A stretch of DNA of 64,000 nt, taken from the NCBI GenBank assembly GCA_052116865.1, contig JBQKKG010000007.1, positions 1-64,000 on the forward strand. Direction: 5' to 3'. Numbering within the stretch: position 1 is the stretch's first letter; each line of letters opens with the position of its first letter. The notes beneath the pieces were generated by a model, which did not search any database, was not told the origin of the DNA, and worked only from the letters and a program-made list of their open reading frames with translations. This DNA is from CAUPWF01 sp963515125. Lineage in GTDB: Bacteria; Bacillota; Clostridia; Lachnospirales; Lachnospiraceae. This document shows positions 8,526 through 18,500 of this stretch, one piece after another. Made by a program: the position numbers and the translations under genes.

Positions 8526-8961
8526 TCGTTGTTTTTACTCTATACCTGTGTAAATTAAATGCGCTAAATACTTCTTTTTGTCCGTCATTTGTTATTTCAA
8601 CCATCGTATTCCATGATGTCAGCTTATTTAAACTCGCTAATGATAATGGTGGAAATACAGCGATCAACTCATATTCATTATTCTTTGCAACTAGATGAAG
8701 AGGAACTCCACCGTTAATAACACATATTTTATCGCTATCTGTTTCTATTCTTCCTTCGCCTCCAGTATATCCTGGGCAAAGCATCTGTTGAGGAGTTCTA
8801 TTATGTATAGATTTGTGAGCAAAATAATCATCTCTGTCTGTACACTTTCTAACATTTATATCTTCAAAACAATATGGACATATATACGTTCGTCCACTAT
8901 ACGCATCTTCTGCGTATATTTTCTTTCCGTTTCCATCTATTCCATAAGCTATTGATGCCAT
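8518..8961 (-). CDS. Cys-rich, CoiA-N-terminus-like fragment, probably truncated
   Basis: The 147-residue product starts MASIAYGIDGNGKKIYAEDA and has a zinc-finger-like CPYC (about residues 28-31) with 'DDYFAHKSIHNRTP' and a later Cys. This N-terminal layout recalls CoiA-like or nuclease-associated proteins, but I cannot assign a family firmly. It ends within the junction to the truncated recombinase gene, so it is probably the 5' remnant of a longer gene. The start has a strong GGAGGTGAG site. It lies downstream of the PC4-like and HsdR-like genes and may have belonged to the same defence locus. Confidence 0.45.
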   Translation of the reverse strand: MASIAYGIDGNGKKIYAEDAYSGRTYICPYCFEDINVRKCTDRDDYFAHKSIHNRTPQQMLCPGYTGGEGRIETDSDKICVINGGVPLHLVAKNNEYELIAVFPPLSLASLNKLTSWNTMVEITNDGQKEVFSAFNLHRYRVKTTND

Positions 8962-8989
8962 TTGCTCACCTCCTCCATCTTAGTTTTTT

Positions 8990-9196
8990 CTACATCAATT
9001 TTTTAAGTGATTCATATTCTTCTTCTGACAAAGTTACGCCTTTACCCATCTTCTCATGCTCTGGTGACCAATCTCTAATGTCATACTTTGGAGCTGCCCC
9101 ATTCCAGCTAATGAGATTAAGTTCTTTTCTCCAGCCTTTTGTGTTTTCTGATAAAACACCTAGTTCTTCTACTATTTCATATTTGAAATCTGCCAT
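8990..9196 (-). CDS. PC4/YdbC family ssDNA-binding protein
   Basis: The 68-residue protein reads MADFKYEIVEELGVLSENTKGWRKELNLISWNG with a 'KYDIRDWSPEHEKMGKGVTL' C-terminal half, the signature of the bacterial YdbC/PC4 family. These small dimers bind single-stranded DNA and may act in transcription or replication. An AAGGAG site precedes the ATG. It lies 11 bp downstream of the HsdR remnant, so it is likely part of the same imported fragment. Confidence 0.85.
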   Translation of the reverse strand: MADFKYEIVEELGVLSENTKGWRKELNLISWNGAAPKYDIRDWSPEHEKMGKGVTLSEEEYESLKKLM

Positions 9197-9207
9197 TTCA
9201 CTTCTCC

Positions 9208-10708
9208 TTATTTTCGCATTTCCCTATAAATAACTTCAGCTAATGCACCCATGATTGCATTGTATTTATTTCTATCCTCAAATAAAGAGGTATATGTATC
9301 TTGTGATTCTGTATAACTCTCCAATGCTGCATCATCGAATGCTTTAGGGAAAATACTTTCTGTAAATATCTGTGGATCAGATGACTTTGCCATACTAGAT
9401 AATCTTTGATCATTCATCAGCTTATCACGAAGTGCAGTCAATAATACTTTATCGCCATCCGTAAAATTGCCCTTGAATTTCTCATTGATTTTATCAATGA
9501 TTTCATCCAATGGTTCTTTCTCATCAAATCCCATTGCACCTTTTTGTTTTGCTGGCTCATATACACCTTTTTGTTCGCTAAGCATTATTGCTCCGTCATA
9601 TGTCTTTTGGAGTTTGTAGTATTCAAGCTTCAATTTTCCTTCCAAATCAATCATATCCACCTTTTCAACTGGTAATAAATTGATTAGGTAGGAACAGAAA
9701 ACAAATTCTTTATGTAAGTCTTTGTCAAACATTCTTACTATCTGTGATATGTATCCATACCACTTAATTAAGCTTCGTAACTGACGTCTGAATTGGTAAC
9801 GCTCATCAGGAGTTTTCTTGTTATATCTTCCCGCAACTGGTAAAAGCACACTTGTCATTCGTCCCATTGCTCTGGAATCTTGCTTATCATATCTAAAATA
9901 CTCTTTTGCAAATGCCTCTATATCATCTTCTGAATATATTCCGTATCCACGGAGTTCTTTCTGCGTCTGATATATAAGGTCAACATTAACTTCTTGCTGC
10001 AAATAGGTTTCTTGATAAAATGGTTGGAATGCCTCTAAAATATCTTCTTTTGTATTAACAAAATCGAGAACAAATGTGTCAACTTTTCCAGCACAAGTAC
10101 GATTTAATCTTGATAATGTCTGTACAGCTTTCACACTCTTTAACTTTTTGTCAACTATCATTGTATGAAGCAGTGGTTCATCAAAACCGGTTTGATACTT
10201 TTCAGCTACAATCAACACATTGAAGTTATCATGAAACTCTGCCTTAGTCTGTGATTCTGAAATATGAGTACCATCCTTACGAACATTCAACTTAGGTTCT
10301 GTATATTCTTCATCACCATCATGTACTACACCTGAAAAAGCAGTAAGAATATCAACATTCTCATACTTCTTCTCTCGTATATATCTCTTCACTTCATGAT
10401 AGTATCGTACTGCTGCCAATCTGGAAGAAGTGATAACCATCATCTTTCCTCTTCCACCAATTTTTGTACTTGTAGTATCAAGAAAAGTTTCCACAATAAT
10501 CTCTGCTTTTTGGCTAATATTGTATGGGTGTAATTCTTGATACTTACGAATAATCTTTGCTGCTCTACTTGAAGGAACATCAGGATTGTCCTCCGTTGTT
10601 TTAGCAATCTTAAAGCAGGTATTGTAAGTCATGTAGTTCTGAAGCACATCCAATATAAATCCTTCTTGTAAGTGCTTTTTTCTTTGTTACTTCTGGTGTT
10701 GTATCCAT
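9208..10708 (-). pseudogene. hsdR: Truncated type I restriction subunit R (HsdR C-terminal part)
   Basis: About 480 codons match the second helicase domain and C-terminal region of HsdR: VITSSRLAAVRYYHEV, 'VLIVAEKYQTGFDEPLLHTM' (motif V region), and 'AVQTLSRLNRTC' (motif VI). The nuclease domain and the Walker A/DEAD half are absent. A start with GGAGG and ATG at 10,706-10,708 (MDTTPEVTKKKAL...) is out of frame with the rest. Removing one A around 10,675-10,690 would join it in frame to QEGFILDVLQNY. It therefore looks like a gene fragment with a single-base frameshift. No HsdM or HsdS gene is present. Confidence 0.75.
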
Positions 10709-10732
10709 CTTTCATTCCTCCAATCATAGTGC

Positions 10733-10756
10733 GGGGACAAGCAATGGCCTGTCCCC
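10733..10756 (-). promoter_or_regulatory. Intercistronic hairpin with conserved loop, copy 1
   Basis: On the minus strand GGGGACA pairs with TGTCCCC around the loop GGCCATTGCT. The 16-base core (plus strand acaagcaatggcctgt, 10,737-10,752) recurs exactly at 39,057-39,072 with different outer stem bases. It lies 13 bases after the stop codon of the SpoVG-like gene and 11 bases before the next GGAGG. There is no T-run, so it is not an ordinary terminator. Confidence 0.6.
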
Positions 10757-10769
10757 TAATGTTTATTGT

Positions 10770-11456
10770 TTATCGAAAGGGTGTTGCTTCCTTCTCTGGT
10801 GCTCGTTCAGGTACTTGTGATGCTCGTTCCTGTGCCTGTGTTTGTGTCTGCTCCTTTGCCTTATCATATTCGTTGATAATCTGGCTATAAAGCTTCTCAC
10901 GAAACTCCTTTGTAACCGGATAGCACACATCCTGATAAATGGCTTTCCCCTGCTCATCCACTTGTTTGGTCTTATAAGCTGGCATTGCAACAAACAACTT
11001 ATCTTTCCCCTGTAAGATACTCACATTGTTGACAATAAAGCTGTCATCAAAATAAATACGGGCTAGTCCACGAACACTGCTTCCTTCTTTTTCATAAGGA
11101 GTAACGGATACAGAAAACTCAGGCATTTCTATCTCGGACTTCTCTGATGAATCCTGTCCTTTTCCTTTGGTAATCTCCTGATAGTATGCTTCCAAGATAT
11201 TTCCATAGAGTTCCTCACGAAATTCTGCTGTTACTGGATTGCATACATCTTTATAGATTGCCCCACCATCCTCATCACGCTCATTAGAACGATAACGAGG
11301 CATAGATACAAACAACTGCTCCTTGTTTTTATTCTCAAGGATTGCAATGTTGGTAATCTTAAATGAATCACCAAACACAACAGTTGCAAAGCCACGGATA
11401 TTACTTTCTTTTCCTTCTTTTTGTTTCACTTCATTTACTTTAATTGAATATTTCAT
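10770..11456 (-). CDS. Protein with two tandem SpoVG-like domains
   Basis: The 228-residue product contains two copies of a SpoVG-type fold. Copy 1 covers about residues 1-95 ('IRGFATVVFGDSFKITNIAI', 'VSMPRYRS', 'VCNPVTAEFREELY'). Copy 2 covers about 110-205 ('VRGLARIYFDDSFIVNNVSI', 'VAMPAYKT', 'VCYPVTKEFREKLY'). SpoVG proteins bind nucleic acid and act as regulators; double versions are common in clostridial ICEs. A Gln/Glu-rich tail ends the protein. The start MKYSIKVNEV was chosen because GTGAGGT precedes it, 12 codons inside the longest frame. It follows the 126-residue acidic gene and precedes the conserved-loop hairpin. Confidence 0.8.
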   Translation of the reverse strand: MKYSIKVNEVKQKEGKESNIRGFATVVFGDSFKITNIAILENKNKEQLFVSMPRYRSNERDEDGGAIYKDVCNPVTAEFREELYGNILEAYYQEITKGKGQDSSEKSEIEMPEFSVSVTPYEKEGSSVRGLARIYFDDSFIVNNVSILQGKDKLFVAMPAYKTKQVDEQGKAIYQDVCYPVTKEFREKLYSQIINEYDKAKEQTQTQAQERASQVPERAPEKEATPFR

Positions 11457-11499
11457 ATAGTACCTCACTTTCTGTCTGCTTCTTGCCGACAAATATAAG

Positions 11500-11880
11500 T
11501 TAATTAGTTACATTTGCAATCTCGATATAGCACTCTAGCTTCTCGATTGCATCTATTGGCATTCTGCCATTCAGCCAGTTTGCCAAAGTTATTAAAATCC
11601 CGTCCTGCTCATAGTACATCCATGTTTCAGAAGCAATTTCTCCTTCGCAAACTACAGTTACATCAAAGTCTGGCATAAACATGTTTTCTTCTTCATCAAA
11701 AGTACATGCCACCCCTTCTCTGACATGGATACCAAGACTTGGTATCACAACATACCATCCGCTGATCCAGAACTCTAGATCAGCATCAATCTCAGCAATA
11801 TCATCATCTGTGTCTGAAAAATCCATTTCAGCAATCACCTCTTCAATATCGCCGAGTCGGTACATCTTCTTTTCTTCCAT
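11500..11880 (-). CDS. Acidic hypothetical protein
   Basis: The 126-residue protein starts MEEKKMYRLGDIEEVIAEMDFSDTDDDIAEIDADLEFW and is strongly acidic over the first 50 residues. The rest is a mixed alpha/beta sequence with Trp residues (WISGWYVVI, ETWMYYEQDG, LANWLNG). I do not recognise a family. It begins eight bases before the end of the sortase frame, an overlap that suggests coupling, and lies in the sortase-SpoVG cluster. An AGGTGAGG site precedes the chosen ATG. Confidence 0.6.
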   Translation of the reverse strand: MEEKKMYRLGDIEEVIAEMDFSDTDDDIAEIDADLEFWISGWYVVIPSLGIHVREGVACTFDEEENMFMPDFDVTVVCEGEIASETWMYYEQDGILITLANWLNGRMPIDAIEKLECYIEIANVTN

Positions 11881-11888
11881 ATCCTCAC

Positions 11889-12494
11889 CTACTCTCTCAA
11901 AACACATTTCACAACGAAACGCATCGTGCCCTTATTCGCACAGGTAAAAAGAGTTAATTCTGTTTCTTCTCCCTGTACTTTTATGGAATTGTCATAAGGA
12001 TTGGTCACAAAGCTGTCTGCCACTTCATAGGTGTAGATAATACCTCCTCTATCAAGTAGTGTGACTTCACTACCAATACACACTTCGTTTAAATTCGTGA
12101 AATATTCCCCATATCTGCTACCATTATGACCAGCAATGACGCAATTTCCTGATACTCCAATCCCTGCTGTTTCAGTCAAATGACCTACTGCAATATTCAA
12201 ATTGCTAGAAGTTGCTCCCTCTACTACGGGATATTTAATGCCTAATTCTTTAATTTCAAGAATGGCAATAACATCGCCTTCCGCAAATAAGGATGCATCC
12301 GTTTCACTAAGGGTGGTTTGCTCTTCCTTTTCATCTGCTGTCTCTTCATCCTGTTCTTCCTCTACTGCCTGCGTAAAATCCTCTAGCAGCCTTTCTGTTT
12401 CATTTGATCCTTTGTTGTGGTAATAAAAAGGAACTGCCATAAAAGCAATTCCCACCACAATGCATATTCCCGCTATCAGTTTTCTTCTGTCCAA
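11889..12494 (-). CDS. Sortase, membrane-anchored transpeptidase
   Basis: The 201-residue protein has an N-terminal membrane anchor (residues 5-23), an acidic linker (about 30-70) and a sortase core. The predicted catalytic triad is His123 (AGHNG), Cys185 (TLFTCANKGT) and Arg192. The TLFTC signature and small size suggest a class D-like enzyme, though class is not certain. It would attach LPXTG proteins to the cell wall outside the membrane; the obvious substrate on this element is the giant LPQTG adhesin at 39,104. It is encoded 57 bp downstream of the methylase-helicase giant. Confidence 0.85.
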   Translation of the reverse strand: MDRRKLIAGICIVVGIAFMAVPFYYHNKGSNETERLLEDFTQAVEEEQDEETADEKEEQTTLSETDASLFAEGDVIAILEIKELGIKYPVVEGATSSNLNIAVGHLTETAGIGVSGNCVIAGHNGSRYGEYFTNLNEVCIGSEVTLLDRGGIIYTYEVADSFVTNPYDNSIKVQGEETELTLFTCANKGTMRFVVKCVLRE

Positions 12495-12550
12495 CTTGCA
12501 TCACATCCTCTCTTAGTTACAAAATACCCATCTTTTGACAGGGCATCACA

Positions 12551-15500
12551 TTATCTTATTCTGTTATCCGTCAGGTAAGGTACATCTCTTTCCGCAACAC
12601 CGATGTTCTTCTCTTCCTCCTCAGACTGGTCTACTCTGCCTAAATCTGCATCCACACTCTTTGCATTTTCTAGGTCAAGTTCTGCATTGAGTTCAAACTG
12701 TCTAGCTAATTTCACCTGCAATTCTTCCTCATGAGCAAATGGTTTCTCATATTCCTCTTTGGAAGAAGCTAAATCATTCTCATACTGTTCAATCTTCTTA
12801 TCAAGGAAATCCTCATTCTCCGATATTCCAGCAAAGGTATTCTCAAGCTTCACCATATTTCCTACAGGACTGGTGGACAGTTCCATCTTATACTCGGTTT
12901 TTCCTCTTAGAATCAGATAATTCACTCCTAAGAAGTTTTTCTCTACTAAGAGTTCAAAACCATGAAAAGCACCAATTGCCGTTGTTTCTCCAGTCTTACA
13001 TTTACTGATGGTTTCCAGAAGATTTGTCCCACCATCCACACGCTCTGTAAAAGTGATCTTGCCAACAACAAGCGAAAAATCAGGATTATTGATAAGCTCT
13101 GCATCTCTGGCTTTAATATCTTCTTTCACACAGGCAAGTTTTTCATTAGCTGCCTTAATCAGTTTTGGATAACGAATCATGAAGTTATCCTGCAATCCAT
13201 ACCTCTGATTATCATAAGATGCCTTTAATAGTTTCAATCTCTGCACATCATTATCAAGCTGCATCTTCTCTTTAATAAGCGGATTGCCTGTAGCAACTGC
13301 CTTAATCTCTGCATAGGAGAGTGTTGCTTCATCAATATCCTCACAACTTCGGCTGATAGCTTTACTGGTCATTACTTGACTAATAAATCGCTGTTTATTC
13401 TCCACCAGACTCCAGTTATACGCATCAAAAGTTCCCTTCGTGACATAGCGGTAAACGGCTATCTCATCATTCTCATTTCCCTGTCTGATTCCCCTTCCTT
13501 CTCGCTGTTCGATACTAGAAGGCTTCCAAGGACAGTCCACATGATGCAGAGCTACAAGATGAGTCTGTACATTTACACCAGTTCCACATTTGTCAGTCGA
13601 ACCAATCAGTACTTTCTTTTTGCCTGCTCGCATTTCTTTAAACAAGACATCTCTCTGTGCGTCAGTCTTTGCATCATGAATAAAAGCTATTTCTTCCTCT
13701 GGTATTCCATACTGGATAAGGGACTGTTTCAAATAATCATAAACAGTAAAGTCCTTCTCTGCTGAAGGCGTTCCAATGTCCGAAAAAATAAGCTGACAAC
13801 CAATACGGCCATCAGCTTTCGCTTTTTCATATTCTACAAATACATTCTCTGCAACCTTATTCAGCTTGCCATCAGGATTGTTCGGTGCATCCTTATCTAA
13901 CAGCCTTGCATCCGTTCCAAGAAGTCTCGCTTCATGAGTAATCTTTAAGAAGTTATCTTCCGATGGATCTACTCCGCCATTACGAATCCTCTCTGCTCTT
14001 ACCACAAAATCTTCCATCACCTGTTTTACATACCAGTCTGGTTCACTTTCTACAATCATTGCCTTGCCACCTCGAAGTGCTGGCACATCAAGGTCAAGCA
14101 TATCCGATGTCTGCACATCTGCTACTTCCCTGAAAATATTCATCAGTTCTGGCAAATTGGTAAACTTATTAAATCTGCTCTTAAAACGGAAACCACTTCC
14201 CTCAACGGTTAATTCTAGTGCTGTTGTTACCTCACCAAAGTTCGCCGCCCAAGAATCAAAGTGATAGATTCCCATCTGCTCTAATGCTTCTTTCTGCAAA
14301 TACAACTGCATAACATACATTTCACACATGGTATTACTAATTGGTGTACCCGTAGCAAATACAATACCTCTGCCCTGGTTAATCTCGCTTAGATACTGAC
14401 ACTTTAACTGCATATCCGTAGACTTCTTTGCACCTGTAGAACTAATACCAGATACATTGTTCATCTTAGAAAATATCGCAAGGTTCTTAAAATTATGCGC
14501 TTCGTCAACCATAATGGAATCTACACCTAGCTCTTCAAAGGTAATCAAATCATCTTTTCTGCTTTCATCAGTTAAGGTTTTCAGCTGTTCCTCTAACTTC
14601 TTTCTGGCTGACTCCATCTGCTTAACAGTCCACCTTTCGCCATTTTGCGACTTCATTTCATCAATGGCATAGGTGATTTCATCAATCTTCTGATTCAGCA
14701 TTCGCTCCTTACGTTCCGCAGAAATAGGAATCTTTTCAAACTGCGAGTGGGACATGATAATACAGTCATAATCCCCAGTTGCAATACGGGATACAAACTG
14801 TTTTCTCCTGCTCTTTTCAAAGTCTCGTTCCCTTGCAACCAAGATATTCGCAGAAGGATAAAGTCTTAGAAACTCAGAAGCTGTCTGTCCAATCAAAGGT
14901 TTTGGTACAACCATAATGGTCTTATTCGCAAGTCCTAGTCTTTTCTGCTCCATACAGGCTGCCATCATTTCAAAGGACTTTCCAGCTCCTACGCAGTGTG
15001 CCAACAGAGTATTTCCACCAAGAAGTATTCTAGCTATGGCATTTCTCTGATGTGGCTTTAAATCAATCTCAGGATTCATCCCCGGAAACTGTAAATGACT
15101 GCCATCATATTCACGAAGTCTGCTGTTGTTGAAAGTCTCGTTGTAATACTCCACATACTTCGCTCTGCGTTCTGGATCTGAGAATAACCAGTCTTTGAAC
15201 TTCTCCTTAATCTGGGACTGCTTTTCTCTAGCAAGCATTGTCTCATTCTTATTAACCACATAATGATACTTGCCATCCCCATCATCCACTCTGTCCCTAA
15301 CTGTTACAATCTTTAGATTCAAGGTATCCTCAAAAATAGAATAAGCATCCATGCGGCTTGTACCATAGGTCTTCGTAGCTGCCACAGAACGCTTATCCAT
15401 CGTTTTGTTTTCAATAAACCATTCCATACTCATTTTATTTAAGTGTACCTGAATGCCTGAATTGTACCACTCCGTTCTGACTGCCCTTGCTCTTCTTGGC

Positions 15501-18500
15501 GTATTAACCAGTTCATAAATAAACTGCTCGTAATCCGTAGGTTCCACCCAAGTAGAACCAATTCTTACATCAATATCGCTCGCTTCAATATCTACGGGCT
15601 GAACCTTTTCAAGTGCAGCCACATTCACGGCAAAGGATGGATTATCACTAACTGCTGCCTTTGCTACACGAAACTTATCTCTTACATTCCCAGACAGGTA
15701 TTCATCTGATGTTTCCCATCCTGCATTTGGATTGTTCTCATTGAAGCTGGCAGGGTTTAAAAAGATTACTCCCTCTAATTCCTGTACAAGTGCAGCTCTC
15801 TTAAATTCTGATGTCTGTTCATCCGAGAACTCTACTTCTGGAAATGGAACATCCATATCCTCTGTCACATTCTGTCTCATTTCTTCGATATCTGGTTCAT
15901 AGATACTGAGCATATAGGGAAGATTTACTCCACCAAACTCATTTACTGAGATATTGAGAGCTTCCACAGCTGTCTCCACTCGATCAATCACAGTTTTTGC
16001 CTTAATCGTCTGCTTATAAAACATATCCGCTTTCTTGACCTCCCCATCTTCATTTACCTCTTCTAAAGAGCAAAGCAAAGGATAATCACTATCATCACGA
16101 AATGCTGTTTTATTTGCTTTCGATGTTACATAGCCATACTTCTCCACGAAATTATCATATTTCTTATTTAGTGTTCTTTGGCTGTTTGCAAGTTCCTCAT
16201 CGCTGCATCCTTCCATCTGCAAATCAATCAGTTCTCTTGTTACCTGTCTGATTTCATCTAACAGTCTGATTCTCTCCTCCGCTGAATCTGAAACATTTTG
16301 TCTTACCATCTCGGAATTTTCTCTGTAATAGAGCTTTCCTTCAAAGAATGTGTAAGTGAAATTTCTTACATCAGGATTTGCTGGGATGGTATCTTCCGAT
16401 ACTTCCTCTGCATCGACTGCCCTATCGAAATCTGTCATTTCTGCTTTGATATTGCTGATTGCCTGATTAAGCGCTGCATAAAGATTGAAGTCCTCATCGT
16501 CATTTACACAGACTGTATATCTGCTGTCCTGCCCATAAATTCTAGTATCATACTCCATACGACCTAATATCATTTCTGGATGTTCTGTGAAATAGCTGTT
16601 TACTGCAATGCCATTCTCGGTATAACCTAAATGCACCCAGTCAGGTTCAATGTCAATCTTTCGTTCTCTCTTTTGAAGAAACAGAATATCGGAAGTTACT
16701 TCTGTACCAGCACTATCCTTAAATGCAGTATTCGGAAGTCTTACTGCACCCACTAGTTCTGCTCGTTCTGCAAGATACTTTCGGATGGTAGGATTGCTTT
16801 TATCAAGCGTTCCCTTTGTGGTAATTACTGCAACCACTCCACCCGGTCTTACCTGATCTAATGCTTTTGCGATAAAGTAATCATGGATACGGAAGTTGTA
16901 CTTATTGTACTTTGGATCAAATACCTTATAATCACCAAAAGGCACATTTCCTATGACTGCATCAAAGAAGTTATCTGGATAATTCGTTTTTTCAAAACCT
17001 GTAATACTGATGTTGGCTTTCTGATATAACTGCCCTGCAATTCTTCCTGAAATGCTATCTAGCTCCACTCCATATAAGTTACTTCTTTGTAATGGTGTCG
17101 GAATTGTCCCAAAGAAATTACCAATACCCATAGATGGCTCTAATACATTGCCACCTCGAAAGCCAAACTGTACCAATGCCTGACTCATGCAGCTTGCCAC
17201 TTCTGGTGCTGTATAAAATGCATTATTAACAGTTGCTCTGGCTGCTGTGTATTCATCCTCGGAAAGTAATTCCTTTAACTCTGCAAATTCCTTTTTCCAG
17301 TTCTCGTTTTTCTCGTCAAATACTTGAGATAAACCGCCCCATCCGACATAATTTGACAAAGTTTTCTGCTCTTCTGTTGTAGCAAGTCTGCCCTCTGATT
17401 CCACAAGTTTTAGTGTATGAATCGCATCCACATTCCACTGATATCTGGTCTTAGCTCCACCTTTTGGTACTTCCCATAGATTGAAATGGAAGTTGTGCTT
17501 TTCTCCATCCACAGGTGTTTCAACTGGTTCTGACCTAGATACTTCAGCATTAGTAGCACCACCATGAAAACTATCACTCCAAGCTTTCTGTTTCTCCTGG
17601 TTCTCGACAAATGCTTTCTGCTTATCTAAGAAATCACGATAAATAGGCTTCATCTTTTCCTTATCACCGATAAGCATTTCAAAGTATCTTGCTTTCGCAT
17701 CTTCCCCACAATAAAATGGCTGCTTCGACATATAGGATAAGACTTCATATAATTCTCGGTATCCCGTACTGTCCTTCACTCGCTCGCCATGTCGGTTCTT
17801 GTAATTTAACTGAACTTCAAATGGTTTCATGACATATTCAACCAATCCATAACGATTATTACAGTATCCTGTGCGTTCTTCCTTATCACCTAATGCTATA
17901 CCCGACAAGAACTCCAAGCGATTTGGCATTAGCAAACTTGTTGAAGCTGCTAAGTCCTGTAAGAATGGATGAAACGGACTATAAATGGAACACTCTGTTA
18001 CAAGTATCTCCATTGCATCCCTTTTATCCTCATCCATATCTGCAATGACCTGTGCATAATCTGTAGGAATTACTTCTAGCTTCTCAGCTTCTGCCTTCAT
18101 CTCTGCACCATACTCAGCCATTGTAACCATATGATCTTCTTCTGCTAATTCCTCTGGTGTCATTTCATGGGAACTATCCGCTTCTGCCTGTACTCTGTTG
18201 CTCTCATAACTTTCTGGTTCATCAGGAATAGCAAAGGAATCAATTATTTCTACTTCCTCAGGTTCGATATCTTCCACTTCTCTAAAATCTGCATCTATAA
18301 TATCTTCCCTGTCACCATCCATTGCTATTTCATCAAGAGATTGTCTCTCTGGCTGATATTCTCCTGTCATAATGAGAACACCAATCTCTTTTTCTACTGT
18401 CTTCCAAGAAATATAACCTTCTTTTTCGCCTTCCTCATCTCTCCACTGAAAACGAAGTCCCTGTGAATGGAAAGTATCATAGCCATGAAGTCCATATCCT

